From: Chloromonas sp. AAM2
Lineage: Eukaryota > Chlorophyta > Chlorophyceae > Chlamydomonadales > Chlamydomonadaceae
Length of the DNA stretch: 41,381 bases
Reading direction: 5' to 3'
Assembly (NCBI GenBank): GCA_004335635.1
Contig: QAXH01005909.1
Span: forward strand, 1-41,381
Below the pieces are notes generated by a model. The model had not been told where the DNA came from. It worked only from the letters and a program-made list of their open reading frames with translations, and did no database searches. Position 1 is the first letter of the stretch. Every line of letters begins with the position of its first letter. The position numbers and the translations under genes were made by a program. Of the stretch, positions 23,420 to 33,743 are shown piece by piece.

Positions 23420-24043
23420 CATGTGTTAACAAGTGCTGTCTCGGAGTTTATGTATGTATGTCCCCACCTTCAAGCACTCCATGCACAGTGTTGAGTACAA
23501 TAGTTGCTAGTCTGTCGAGCTCAGAACCACCGGTAATCTTGCATGATGTCGATAAGAACGGCAGCCTGGAGAGCGTGTGACAGTACCCCGAAAAGCATTC
23601 AGGTCTCATGAACCAGGCATGACCAATACCGTCCTAACCAACAGAAGGCAACTTGATTGGCCTGCTATTGACAGTATAAGAACATAGCGCGACTGGCTGG
23701 GGCTCAGACCTCGTGTTGTTGAGGCGTTGCCAACACAGGATCTAAACAAGCATTGCCAACCGTTCCGCAGTACCTGGTCCTAAGGTTTGTGCAACAGTGG
23801 GTCGCCAGTCGGCTTGACATCCTGGTCTGGCATGCAGGACGTGCCCACAAAGCTGGTAAACTGACAGAACAACCCACCTACTGAGGCACCTTGTCAACCT
23901 CGCATATCCCACAGTCAATATGCTGCAGTCGACGATAACCATGTACGCTACACACGCCTTTTCTCTACTAGGGTTTTTCCACAAAGCATGTGCATTTGAC
24001 ATCAAGTTGCACAGCCTGCTTGTGAACCTCTTCATTTGCTGCT

Positions 24044-24047
<4 letters not shown>

Positions 24048-24104
<57 letters not shown>

Positions 24105-24126
24105 CGTGTGTGTGTGTGTGTGTGTT
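24048..24126. repeat. Compound microsatellite (TC)n(TA)n(TG)n
   Basis: A pure TC tract of about 17 units passes into about 11 TA units and then, after ACG, about 9 TG units. The TA part can form a cruciform and the TG part Z-DNA; such tracts vary in length between strains. Confidence 0.95.
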
Positions 24127-24406
24127 TACACCAAGGAAACCTTCAGAGGACACGGAACGGGATGGGCATTGCCCTGGCCTAACCTGAGCAAGAAAGCAAA
24201 ACGAAAGCAGGGAACAACCCAAAGCAAAACAGCACAGAGCCGCCGAAGTCAAGCTCTCCATGCCTCACCACTGCGCCGCAGCTCTTCACCGGGTGCATTA
24301 CTCCATTGGCAACAGTGAGCGCCTCCCATGGACAGCATGACCTGCGCTGGCTGTGCCTGCTCTGGCGTCTGGCTGTGACTACCCTGGCCTCTGGCTGTGA
24401 CTGCAG

Positions 24407-24586
24407 TCCTCATCTGGCCACACTTGCGAGGAAAACAGAGCAGTGATTCGGCATCAAGGGCGAATCAATGTGCGAGGCAATCGCACTGTTCGTAAGGTCT
24501 ACAACCTTGGTCAGGATCTTCGTGTGTTTGACAGACAAACTTGTTCAGCACATGCAAAAGTTGGCCCTTCAACATGCACGACTTGA
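24407..24586 (+). CDS. Exon-like open frame, unknown product
   Basis: Behind an acceptor-like GTGACTGCAG the frame stays open for 59 codons to a TGA. It reads TCEENRAVIRHQGRINVRGN and then VRKVYNLGQDLRVFDRQTCS, a balanced protein-like composition without the Ser/Cys/His bias of random frames here. It has no start codon of its own, so it could be a terminal exon of a gene starting further left, possibly at the TATA-like site near 23413. I do not recognise the family. Confidence 0.25.
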   Translation, partial: SSSGHTCEENRAVIRHQGRINVRGNRTVRKVYNLGQDLRVFDRQTCSAHAKVGPSTCTT

Positions 24587-25647
24587 GCATCAATTGTCCG
24601 AATGTCCAGAACTGGAGATTGATTCACCCAATGATAAATCATGATGAATGATTACGCCATGGACTTGAACTGAAGGCCTGCACTTCACATCGGCGGTATT
24701 GCTGGCCTTGATACTTGACCAGCTCGTGACCACCAAAAGGCTGTACATGTACGACCTCCGGCCACAGACAACTAAGCCAGGCCCATCATTGCGTTCTGCG
24801 TACAAGCGCATTTGTTGCTCTTGCCACCTGATGAAAGCTTCCAGCCTTCTGTACTCATCGCCCTGTTGCATTGCTGAAATGTCACACAGAGGCCGCCTGC
24901 AAATGGATGCCACTCAGTGCACATATCCGACAGCAACAGCCATCATGCAGGCTGCTCTGCCATGACCACCCCTGTTTGTTCCTGCTTGATGGCCGGCTTG
25001 CTCTCAGGCTGCCGCCACCCTAGGCCCCTGCCCGGCCGCTACCTCAGGCCCAGACTGTGTTGCGCGTCCTTTGGTTCTAGCTTGCACCGTTGACCACCTG
25101 TCAGCTATCATAGACACTGCCAGGCCCCAACACAGTTGCCATCTTAGGCCCAGATTTTATTTTCTGTCTTTGATTTCTAGCTGCGCCTGCTCAACTGAAC
25201 CCATGTCTGGCAGCCTTTGGCAGTACGCCGTGCTTTGACTTCTGTGTTCTTGCCTTGAAGTTGTCTTCTGTTGCTCAGGGTTTGTTGGGACGGTATCCAG
25301 CCTTGTCTCTTGCATGGCTTGCTAGCGTTCACGCTTGGTGCATGTGGCCCGGGTTAAGGTTAGCATGCGGTGGGTAGCATCAGCTACGCACCCCACGGTT
25401 GAAGGGTTTTTTTTACTCACAGAGTGACTGAACGTCAAGGACACATACAGTACCAGTAGGCACGCATTTGCATGTTGGCATGTGTTGTGCGTTTTTCCCT
25501 TGCACCATGTCTGGCAACGTGAGGTGCCCAGTGTGGCAGCTTACCGCTCCCAGCACGCCTTTCGGATGCCTTGCTGCAACGGGATACGCAAAATGACGAG
25601 GCATGCACTTCCCGGGGGCAGGTGCCTGACAAGGAAAAACTCTGATT

Positions 25648-25721
25648 TGCTCCCACCCAGGCTCGAACTGGGGACCTTTCGCGTGTAAGGCGAACGTGAT
25701 AACCGACTACACCATAGGAGC
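25648..25721 (-). tRNA. tRNA-Val (anticodon UAC)
   Basis: The minus strand folds into a complete cloverleaf of 74 nt: acceptor GCTCCTA pairing with TGGGAGC (one G-U pair), discriminator A, anticodon stem TTCGC/GCGAA around the loop CTTACAC with anticodon TAC, and T arm CCCAG-TTCGAGC-CTGGG. The internal promoters are good: A box TGGTGTAGTCGG and B box AGTTCGAGCCT. A TTTTT terminator for RNA polymerase III follows about 10 nt downstream. No intron and no encoded CCA, as expected for a nuclear tRNA gene. Confidence 0.93.
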
Positions 25722-27347
25722 GTTACTGAAACGTCTACGCGGAGACGTACGCCGCCAACGATGAATGTTACATTTTACATAAGTTCAAGTGCTTTGGCAT
25801 GTGCCTTCCCTTGTCCTGCCTCGCCCTGCTTCCTGTGGCTACTTGGTCGTGCCTGGCGGGCTTTGCTTCCTTGTGCGCTGTTTTGCCTGCCCTGCTGTCG
25901 CCTTCTTTGGGCTAGGCTTTCAGAGCTTCAGTTCCTGAGTGCTTCCTGAGCTTTTCACGGCCGTGTTCGGCTGGACCCAATCTGTAAGCTCGTCATCATC
26001 ATTGCCATTTCCAAGCTGTAAGCTGTTCACCACCAGCTTGCCATCTGCAAGCTCCTCATCTGTCTGCTTTGCCTCTGAGTTCCTGTTGAGGTTACCTGGC
26101 GACCGTGGTTGCAAGCATCTCTCTCTCATTGTGTCTCTCGTTTCTGTTCAGAATGCTGCCAGGAAGCGTTGGAAGGGTTCTGTTCGCCTGCATGCTGACC
26201 ATGCTTTCATCAGTGCTGTTCCTACTGCCCCTGTGGGCGCGGACGTGCAGGCTCGGTTTGTTTTGCGGGTGTCTTTGCGCCCTAGGGTAGGCCATTTGGT
26301 TTTAGTCTTGTCCCAGCTTTTTTGGGCGTGCTCGACTTGTTTAGCTTGCTTTCGCCTGCACTCTGGGCGATAGTTTGCGCAGGCTGCCATTATGCTGACC
26401 AACACCATTCCTTACGCCGGATGATGGCCGGGTGTATTGGTCCCAGGAGCCTTTAGGCCAGGAGCCATGCCAATGCACTGCTTGCTTCGTGAGCACTGGT
26501 GAAGTCCAGAGGTCAGCTTTGAGAGTTTTGCGCTCTGGCGACTTGGAAACTCCAGGTGCACACGTATGTCGGTCAAGTTGCCTTGCTGTGTCGTCTTCGC
26601 TTCAGAGCCGGTGCTATCTTCCTTTACTGGGCCTTGCTTTCCCTGTGGTGCTTGTGTGACTGGCCATCAAGGACGCCATAACGAGCTCATCTCCCTGGCT
26701 GGTCTCTGGTCCTGCAGGGGGGGAGGGCGCTTCTTGGAAGGAGGGGGCCTGGTGGTGTTGCTGAGACCTCTGGCTTGGGCCAGCGTGTGGTGTGTTGTCT
26801 GTGTCCCTGTCCGTCTGTGACCTGTGTTTTGGTGCCGCCTGTCTGCCTGTTTCTGGCCTCTGGTTGTTAGCCTGGGGTCTGGAGGCGTGGTAGTTGGGTC
26901 GGTTGCCTTCCCTGCTGCGCTTTGCATCTGAGTTCCTGTTGAGATTACCCGGTGACCGTGGTTATAAGCACCTCTCTCTCTCGGGGTGGGCCTGCGTGTG
27001 GTGTGTTGTCTGCGTCCCTATATGTCTGTAAAAATACCTGTGTGTTTGTGCTTTGCATGCTCACCAGTTCTCCATGCTGCCCACCTCATAGTAGTGCAAC
27101 GGGGGTGATGCGGCTTTGCTGACACACAATGGTTCCTGGCGGTAATACAGACCTATTCTCACAAACTGTCTCAGAACTGGCAAACTTCAAGATCTGGCAG
27201 TCGCATGCACCAGTGATGCCGTTGCTGCATCATACAAGATAAGAAAGCAGCAATGACGCTATTTGATGATATACTAGCAATCAGCAGGAAAAGGGCCAGA
27301 TGGCAGCTGGAAAATGATCCGTCATGATCTGCCAAGGTTTAACTGGT
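25722..27347. other. Repeat-rich intergenic region upstream of the VDAC-like gene
   Basis: The plus strand is rich in T and C on the left part. Two duplicated blocks stand out: 26069-26131 with 26923-26982 (share GAGTTCCTGTTGAG, GTTACC-like and CTCTCTCTC), and 26780-26831 with 26988-27047 (share GTGTGGTGTGTTGTCTG). The plus-strand open frame at 25939-26373 is Ser-, Phe- and Leu-rich and looks compositional rather than coding. A partial copy of the 28-bp repeat lies at 27164-27187. Confidence 0.45.
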
Positions 27348-27397
27348 CGTGACGTCACGGCAAAACTCCGTAAGGTGCGCCGTAAGCTCCTTATAAA
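27348..27397 (+). promoter_or_regulatory. Core promoter of the VDAC-like gene
   Basis: A perfect 12-bp palindrome CGTGACGTCACG at 27348-27359 contains TGACGTCA, the classic bZIP (CRE/ATF-type) site. A TATA box, TTATAAAG, has its TATAAA at 27392-27397, about 130 bp ahead of the start codon. This places transcription start near 27420-27430 and a 5' leader of about 100 nt. Confidence 0.55.
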
Positions 27398-27527
27398 GCC
27401 GAAGCACAGGCCATAAACTCGAGAATTTGAGAAGGGCAAGTGGTTTTTGACCACGGGGTGCGAACACGAAGAGCACCAGGAATCATATTAAAAAAGTTCA
27501 TCCAGACTCGCTGCATTCCTTCTGAGA

Positions 27528-30500
27528 ATGGCGCCGCTTACCTTCCGTATTGCAGCAGGTAGGACAGGTAGGACGCAGAAGCCACGCAACGAGGTGTTTT
27601 GCTCGTGCTTATCTAATCTCTCCCTGCTGTGCATGGATTTCTTTCGAAGATCAAGGCCGGGATCAGCCAGATGCCAAGCCCGCACCTACCCGCTTGACCG
27701 CACTCCCATTCACGGCGCTGGGTGCTACCGCCCGCGATGTGCTGTACGGCTCCAGGTCTGTGCGTCAGGCCGGGTCAGGGGTTGGGCTCGCATGGTCCCA
27801 GCTAGGGTTCTTGGAGCGGCACTGTTCATGGCTAGGGTTCATGTTACGACCATCTTCGCCTGTAGCTTTCATGAAGCACATGCAAGGCGTGCCTGGCCTC
27901 GCAACTAATCATTTTGCTTCAGCACAGCACCGCACCGCTGGTCCCACACCCATGTCACATGCACTGCAGTCTGAACCAGGTGTGCATCAGGTGTGGCTCA
28001 ATGATGTTACATGCACACGCAGGGGCACAGGCGTGTTCCTGCCGGACCACAAGTTGGCCTTCAGCACCCGCACCGCCTCAGGGGTGGCTCTGACAGGAAC
28101 AGCTGTGCGGTGAGGTGACCCACACTGCATTCATGCACGTGACTAGATTGTGGGACAACAGGTGGAAGTGGTTTGCACCGTCCCTTATGTGATGCACAGC
28201 CAGACAGTCCAACAGTCTGTGTTCTGCGTCCCTCTGTGTTTCGTGACACGGTCACACTTTGTCAGGTTTGGAAACCATGTGCTGTGATTATCATTGTATG
28301 GCAGTTGTAGATCTGCCCTTAGCAGCGCACGAACAGCAGCAACAACAAAGCAGCAGCTAAACTATCTCAATCATGTCCAATGCATGCCACTGGTGCTGTC
28401 GCCTGCTGACATGGCACGTGCAACACTTGCCGTTTCAGGCAAGATGACAAGGTGTCAGCCACTGTGGGCGGCACTCAGAGCTTCCCAGAGGCCAATGGCC
28501 TGTCAGTCACGGCCCTGGCGTCCAGCAATGGGGCTCTCAGCCTCGAGGCGACTAACAAAGTGAGATGCTACTCAATTCAACTGGGCGTGCATGCCACAGG
28601 GCGTACTGGTGTGCATGGCCCAACAACACGCAAGTGACAAAACGAAGCAAAAGTTTGCCAGCTGGGTGCATGGGCTGCCACTTCGATTTTCCTTATCGCT
28701 CAATGTGATTGTGGTTGTGTGAAAGAAGTCAGGTATCAAACATGTTGCTGCCTGTGTGGAGTTAGGTAAGTTCAGCATCTGTTGCAAAAAGAAGTTTGTT
28801 GAAAAAAGAAGTTTGGCATTTCTGGGACAGTTTTGAAATTTACGAGGCGCTCACCAACCAGCATCAGCAACACATCCCAGTGGCAGATGTACTTTGCACA
28901 TACTTTGCACACTTTCACAACCACAAAAACTTAGTATAGACGTCTTCCTGAAACGACCAGTTCCACAGAACCACTGACCACCCCATACTGTGACACACAG
29001 AAATTGTCCCAGAAATGGCAAACCTCTTTTTGCAACAGATGCTGAACTTACATCACTCCACACAGGCAGCAACATGTTTGGATACCTGACTTCTTTCACA
29101 CAGTTTGCCAGTGCAGTTGTGATGCAACAGAGCTGGACTCACACCTTTGCACAATGGCAGTGGACAAGGGCACGAGCCTAAACATATCAAACCTGCATAA
29201 CAAACGGTTACACACACATCTTTACATGGCTCGCTCCTGCGGCTGTGTGTTCCTTCAGGTTTCCCCCGGTCTGCTGGCCACCACCGTCACCAGCCTCGCT
29301 CCCGGTCCCCTCACGCGCAGCAGCGTCAGCAGCAAGCTCGCCTTCGAGTACGTCAACCAGTACATGCATGCAAAGGTAAGCATATGGCCATGCATGCGTC
29401 CATGCATGTGCTGGCAGGAGTGGCATGAGACTGTGGCATGGGCCCGGTGTGATGCATGCCTGCACACGAGCGCCGACCCCGGCACCGCCGCGGTTCTGTA
29501 AGGTACTTGGCGCTAGTGTGTGCAGTGATGATGTCAAAATGTGTGTTTTTCGGTTTTTGTTGCACGTGTTTGGTGTTGTTTCGCTTGCAGGGCAGCACGT
29601 CGGCCGAGGCCGAACCGCTGGTCAACCTGGCATTGGCCACTGGTGGGTGATCTCCTGCCTGCCACGGGCAGGGCACTGACAGGCGGGTGGGGAGCATGGC
29701 GGATATCAGAGGTTGGGATGACGAGCAGACCACTAGGTGTGTGCGTGTGGGTGGGTGGGTGTGACAGTAATTGCAAGGCATGTGTGTTTTGGTACGCGTC
29801 TGGAATCTGTCAAGTACTGTAAAAGCTTCGGAGGCAGAGTCAGTTCTGGTCGACATCAATGGGGCTCAGAGCCAGCCTAACGACCCCAGGCATCTCTGTA
29901 GCCGGGCCATGTGGTCAAATGCAGGACAAACTGCATTCAGCACACGTTGACAGCAACCTTCCTCCAATGCACAGCTCAGCTTCTTTGGCTCTGCCCTGCC
30001 CTGTCAACCCCTGACTGCAGGCTATGGCGACTTCCAGCTGGGCGCTGAGCTGGGCTACTCCACCGAGCGCGCGTTTAAGGACGCGCAGATGGCCAAGGTG
30101 CAGGCAGACAGGGACATTGCAGGTCAGTGCGGCGGGAGCGCGATGGTTCATGTGACAGGGCCTGAGGGCACATGTGCCAGTGTGGCCTGGCAGGATTGCA
30201 AAGTCTAGGATGAATTCAAACTGTAAGCATTCAAACTGCCAGCTCATCAATCCATTGTTTAGGTTGTCAGGAAAGCAGGCCAGGTGTGCAGGATGTTGCA
30301 TGGGGGTTGGGCTTGACCACCTGGCCTCCTTACTTTCGCCGACCGACGTCCCCTTCCTTTCTTGCTTTCTTTTGGGACGGGGCGACTCATTGACTCTTGA
30401 GGTGGAGCACGAGGGCACGTGTGCGCGGCTGTGCGGGCTACCAGGAGTGGATGGCCATGCTGATTGGATTGTTTCATTCATTTCAATCTGCACTTCAGTG

Positions 30501-33500
30501 CTCAGGCAACGCCTTTTCTCTCCTTACCAAATTACGTTCCCAGTTTTCCCTCCAGTTTCCGGCACCCTTCCTGTCCCGCCCTAGACGCCCGGCAAGGCAG
30601 CACCGCAGACCCAGTCTGCTGCACGATGCAAGCGATTACACCGCTCCATTGTCCGTCTGTTCGTTTTATACGCAGCTGCAAACGCCGCCGTAGCCGCCGC
30701 CGCTGCCTCCGCCACCTCCAAGGTCACTCCCTTTGGCGGCGAGGCGGCCGTGAACAAGCCGGGGGCGTACCGGCGCTCCGCCATCAACACGGCAGCGCTG
30801 GTGGGCGGCCTCACCAATTGGACAGCAGCACTCGGCTGGAGGCACAAGGTGAAGGAAGGAGTGGATGTGTGGGAGGATAGAAGGCACGTGGTCAGGGACA
30901 TGCGCGCAGACATGAAAGCTTCGAACCTTCTTGTCCCACGACTGCTTGGGATTGGTAACCCCAGTGGGCTTAGGACTAGGGGGTGAGGTGTGCAGTGGCT
31001 AACGTGCAGTGTGCGCGGCACTGACAGGATCAACCTCAGTGCTACCGACTGTACAGGAGTTGTGCTGAACTGTTGGCGTGCGCACAGGCTCACCATCTGA
31101 TGCTGAGTGTGTCAGACCCGGGCACCGCGCCCCTGGTGCTGGCTACCAAGCTGTCCTATGCGGTGGGTGCAGGCTAAGCAGGTCGAAGTCAAGTATGAGT
31201 TCAGACTGAAGTATAAGTGCAGGGTCTGAGGGTATAGCGTGCTGAGGTGGTGTACAACAAACCTGATAGAGGTGGTGGGCAGCAGTTATCTTGATGAGCG
31301 TACGAGCGCAGGTGGTTTATACTCACTGTTGTGGCGTTTCTGTCAGACGAGCAACATTTAAGTGTCTGTTGCTGCTTGGTCGGATTTAGTAGGAGTGTGA
31401 CGCTGTGATCATATCCGGTGCTGTCTGATTACCTTGTTGGAAGCAGCACAGGTGGCATGCAACTAGTGTTGTGGACGTTTTTCCAGCCCGTTCATCATGG
31501 CTGTTGCTGCTTGCTCAAATGGAGTAGAAGCGGGACCCGGTGATACTATCCGGTTCTCACTGCTCACCTTGCATGTCCCTGTATCTGTGAACAGGTGGAT
31601 GTCGAGGAGGGCATCACTGTCGCTGCGGAGGCGGTGCGCGACATGCCCCTGCAGGTCAGTCACGGTTTAGCACGCGTCATAGTCGGTTGCATCACTTGTG
31701 CCATGTTGTGTTGGAATTGATGCCGTAGTCTCACTTTGTTGTTTGTAATTACCGTTCGTAAACAGGTGAATGTTGTTTTACCGCTCTGGCACTTAACAAC
31801 CTGATGAAGAAGTTCAGTCCGACTTCCGGCTTTTAAGACTGATAATCCTTCCGCCAACGCTTATGAAGCACATGTTGAAGCATCGTACTGCTTGCAGGCT
31901 ACTGCGCATTAAACTGGCAGTCCAGAGCGTTTCAAAGCTTTACAAATTCAGGTCATTTTGCACATCTGAGCTTTTGCCTGTACATGTAGAATAGCCGGTT
32001 TGAGAAGCGAATTTGTTTCAGCTGGTAGCACGTTTGTTGTTAGCAGGCAGCCTTAGGCGAGGAAAAGCAGGAAGTCCAGTCATGAGGCTTGTTTAGCCAC
32101 GGCAAGAGATACAAGACTGCAACGGGTGATACTGATCAGTACACCGGGTAGGGTAGCCAGGGCAGCCAACTGATGATATGCTCCTCTGACGCACTTGCAT
32201 CTGTGTGCGCTGTTGCAGAGCGGTGCCAAGCCCATCTCCACACCCCTGAGCTTCAGGTAGGGCAAAAGAAAGGACCTGAGCCTGTGCCTACAACTTTTCT
32301 GTTTAAAGGGTGTTGTATCTGCACCTGGGTGTTGTATCCGATTCAGCGTACAAAGGCACCAGTGGCTCGCCCGATTGAAGGATTCTGATCTGCCCATAAT
32401 CTGCGTGCAAAGAGAGTACGCTGTACCCTGATGCCAGCGACTTGACGACGGATACTGAACTTTTGACTCAACTGTAATTTACTGGTCGGCAGCACCTTGT
32501 TGCAAGCAAACTTGAAATCGGGGGGTGATTGGATTGTTATGTTGTATGTAAACACGTGTGCGTGCATGTGATTGCAGTGTGGGCATGGCCGCCAGGCTGT
32601 CAGCGCTGCGCAGAGCAGCCGACAACCAGTTGGGGGACAAAGCCGGTGACAAAGGCAACAATGGAGGGCAGGAGGCGTCGGGCGGTAAGCGGCCAGCCAC
32701 CTTTTCACTACTCAATCCATTCACATTGGCGGCTTGCTGTTGAGGTGGCGTCTTTCAGGCATGCATTGTGCAGCCCTTTGCCGTGTTGGCCTTTCAAGCA
32801 TGCCGAAACCTATGCCTGGTGTCATGCCCCATTTCACAGGGACTGTCGCTGTGTTGTACGCAGGGGATGCCCTGCTCAAGGTCAAGCTGGACAGCACCGG
32901 TACGGTGAGTCCGCCTGTCGCTTCTCAATCTATTATATCTATTATGTCTATTATATTCAATTATATCCAATCTATTATATCGTTGACTAGCCGTCTGTTC
33001 CACCGAATGTACACAATGCGTTTGAATTGCGGAGCTGCGGCCACGAGCGTGCCCTCTGGGGTTCGCCCTTTGATGGGTTGGTGCGGGGCAGGTGGTTTAG
33101 TTTGCTTGTGCTGTGGGCTCCCTGCGTAGCAGCCTATGGCATTCCAGATGTGAGCTGCAACGATGTATTTGAACGCTGTTGATTCATGGGAGATTTGCAC
33201 TTGTTCGCCATGACGCCCTGTTGCTGCTCACTGGCTCCTCGTCCTGTTGCTGACCTTGATTCGCTGGCTGTTATTGCCTGCAGCTGTGGGCGCTGTACAG
33301 CGACAAGCTCATCACCGGTAACCACCTGTCGGGACTGCCGGACTTGCAGGTATGAGGCCAGAACGCACGGTACTGCACAACCTAGAACATTCATGTACAT
33401 TCTACAGCTGAGCCTCCCACGTGCCAAGGTGGGCATGGAGCAAGACGTGCACGATCTAGGCCAGTCGCAGTTACAGGTCAATTGAAAACGACGTGCATAG

Positions 33501-33743
33501 GTGTTCACGCTAGTCAGACGCAGGCGGTGGCGTGTCCTTCCTCTTGTGTTCTTTATGCTGTTATGTTTTCAAGTCTACCGATTGCAGCAAGCGTTATGTC
33601 TCCAGAGCAATGTGGGCAGTACGCAGCGCTTCATCCAACGCTGGGTGCTGATCTGAATGCAGGTCACATGCTCAGCCCGGTTTGACGCCAAGGACCCCTT
33701 TGCCCGCCAGCCCCGCCTAGGGCTTGCTCTGGAACTGGTGTGA
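27528..33743 (+). CDS. VDAC-like eukaryotic porin, extended
   Basis: Sixteen exons: 27528-27558, 27650-27755, 28023-28109, 28439-28559, 29259-29375, 29591-29642, 30021-30122, 30676-30848, 31088-31162, 31595-31654, 32219-32256, 32578-32684, 32864-32904, 33284-33349, 33408-33476 and 33663-33743. All phases agree; product 441 residues. Similarity to plant VDAC runs in order: ARDVLYGS then DHKLAFSTRTASGVALTGTA (plant ARDLLYKDY, DHKFTITTYTANGVAITSTG), SPGLLATTV (APGLKAIF), PLVNLALATG (PVVNFSGVIG), and the C-terminus RFDAKDPFARQPRLGLALEL (plant DTRAIEKSAKVGLALAL). VDACs form 19-stranded barrels in the mitochondrial outer membrane that pass metabolites such as ATP; related barrels occur in plastid envelopes. 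Typical VDACs have about 280 residues; here extra loops sit near residues 195-225 (Ala-rich) and 309-357 (basic, then Gly/Asn-rich), plus a longer N-terminus. The exon 1-2 junction is the weakest point. Confidence 0.78.
28716..29102. mobile_element. 387-bp inverted-repeat element in VDAC intron 4
   Basis: The left arm (28716-28834) and right arm (29001-29102, reversed) match almost perfectly for about 100 bp: TGTGTGAAAGAAGTCAGGTA, then ACATGTTGCTGCCTGTGTGG, GTAAGTTCAGCATCTGTTGC, AAAAAGA and the 28-bp core with CATTTCTGGGACA. The left arm has an extra 16-17 bp formed by repeating AAAAAGAAGTTTG. The centre of about 165 bp is unrelated and non-coding. The whole lies within the intron 28560-29258. 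The structure fits a foldback or MITE-type element; transcribed, it would form a long hairpin in the pre-mRNA. Confidence 0.75.
32928..32982. repeat. AT-rich degenerate tandem repeat in VDAC intron 13
   Basis: About six degenerate units of CTATTATAT type in an otherwise GC-richer intron. Simple-sequence expansion; no function implied. Confidence 0.6.

Larger units (their letters stand above)
22817..25647. other. Intergenic region with promoter-like repeats and microsatellite
   Basis: Begins with the eIF1 3' untranslated region. It then holds three short direct repeats ahead of a TATAAAA (23327-23419), a compound dinucleotide microsatellite (24048-24126), and an exon-like open frame at 24407-24586. 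On the minus strand 24590-24913 there is an open frame with an exon-like piece (CAG acceptor, then MQQGDEYRRLEAFIR), unassigned. Confidence 0.4.

Noticed and set aside
25939..26373. 144-codon plus-strand open frame, possibly a retroelement gag remnant
   Set aside because: Low-complexity Ser/Leu content in a pyrimidine-rich tract; no zinc knuckle, protease or polymerase motif nearby.
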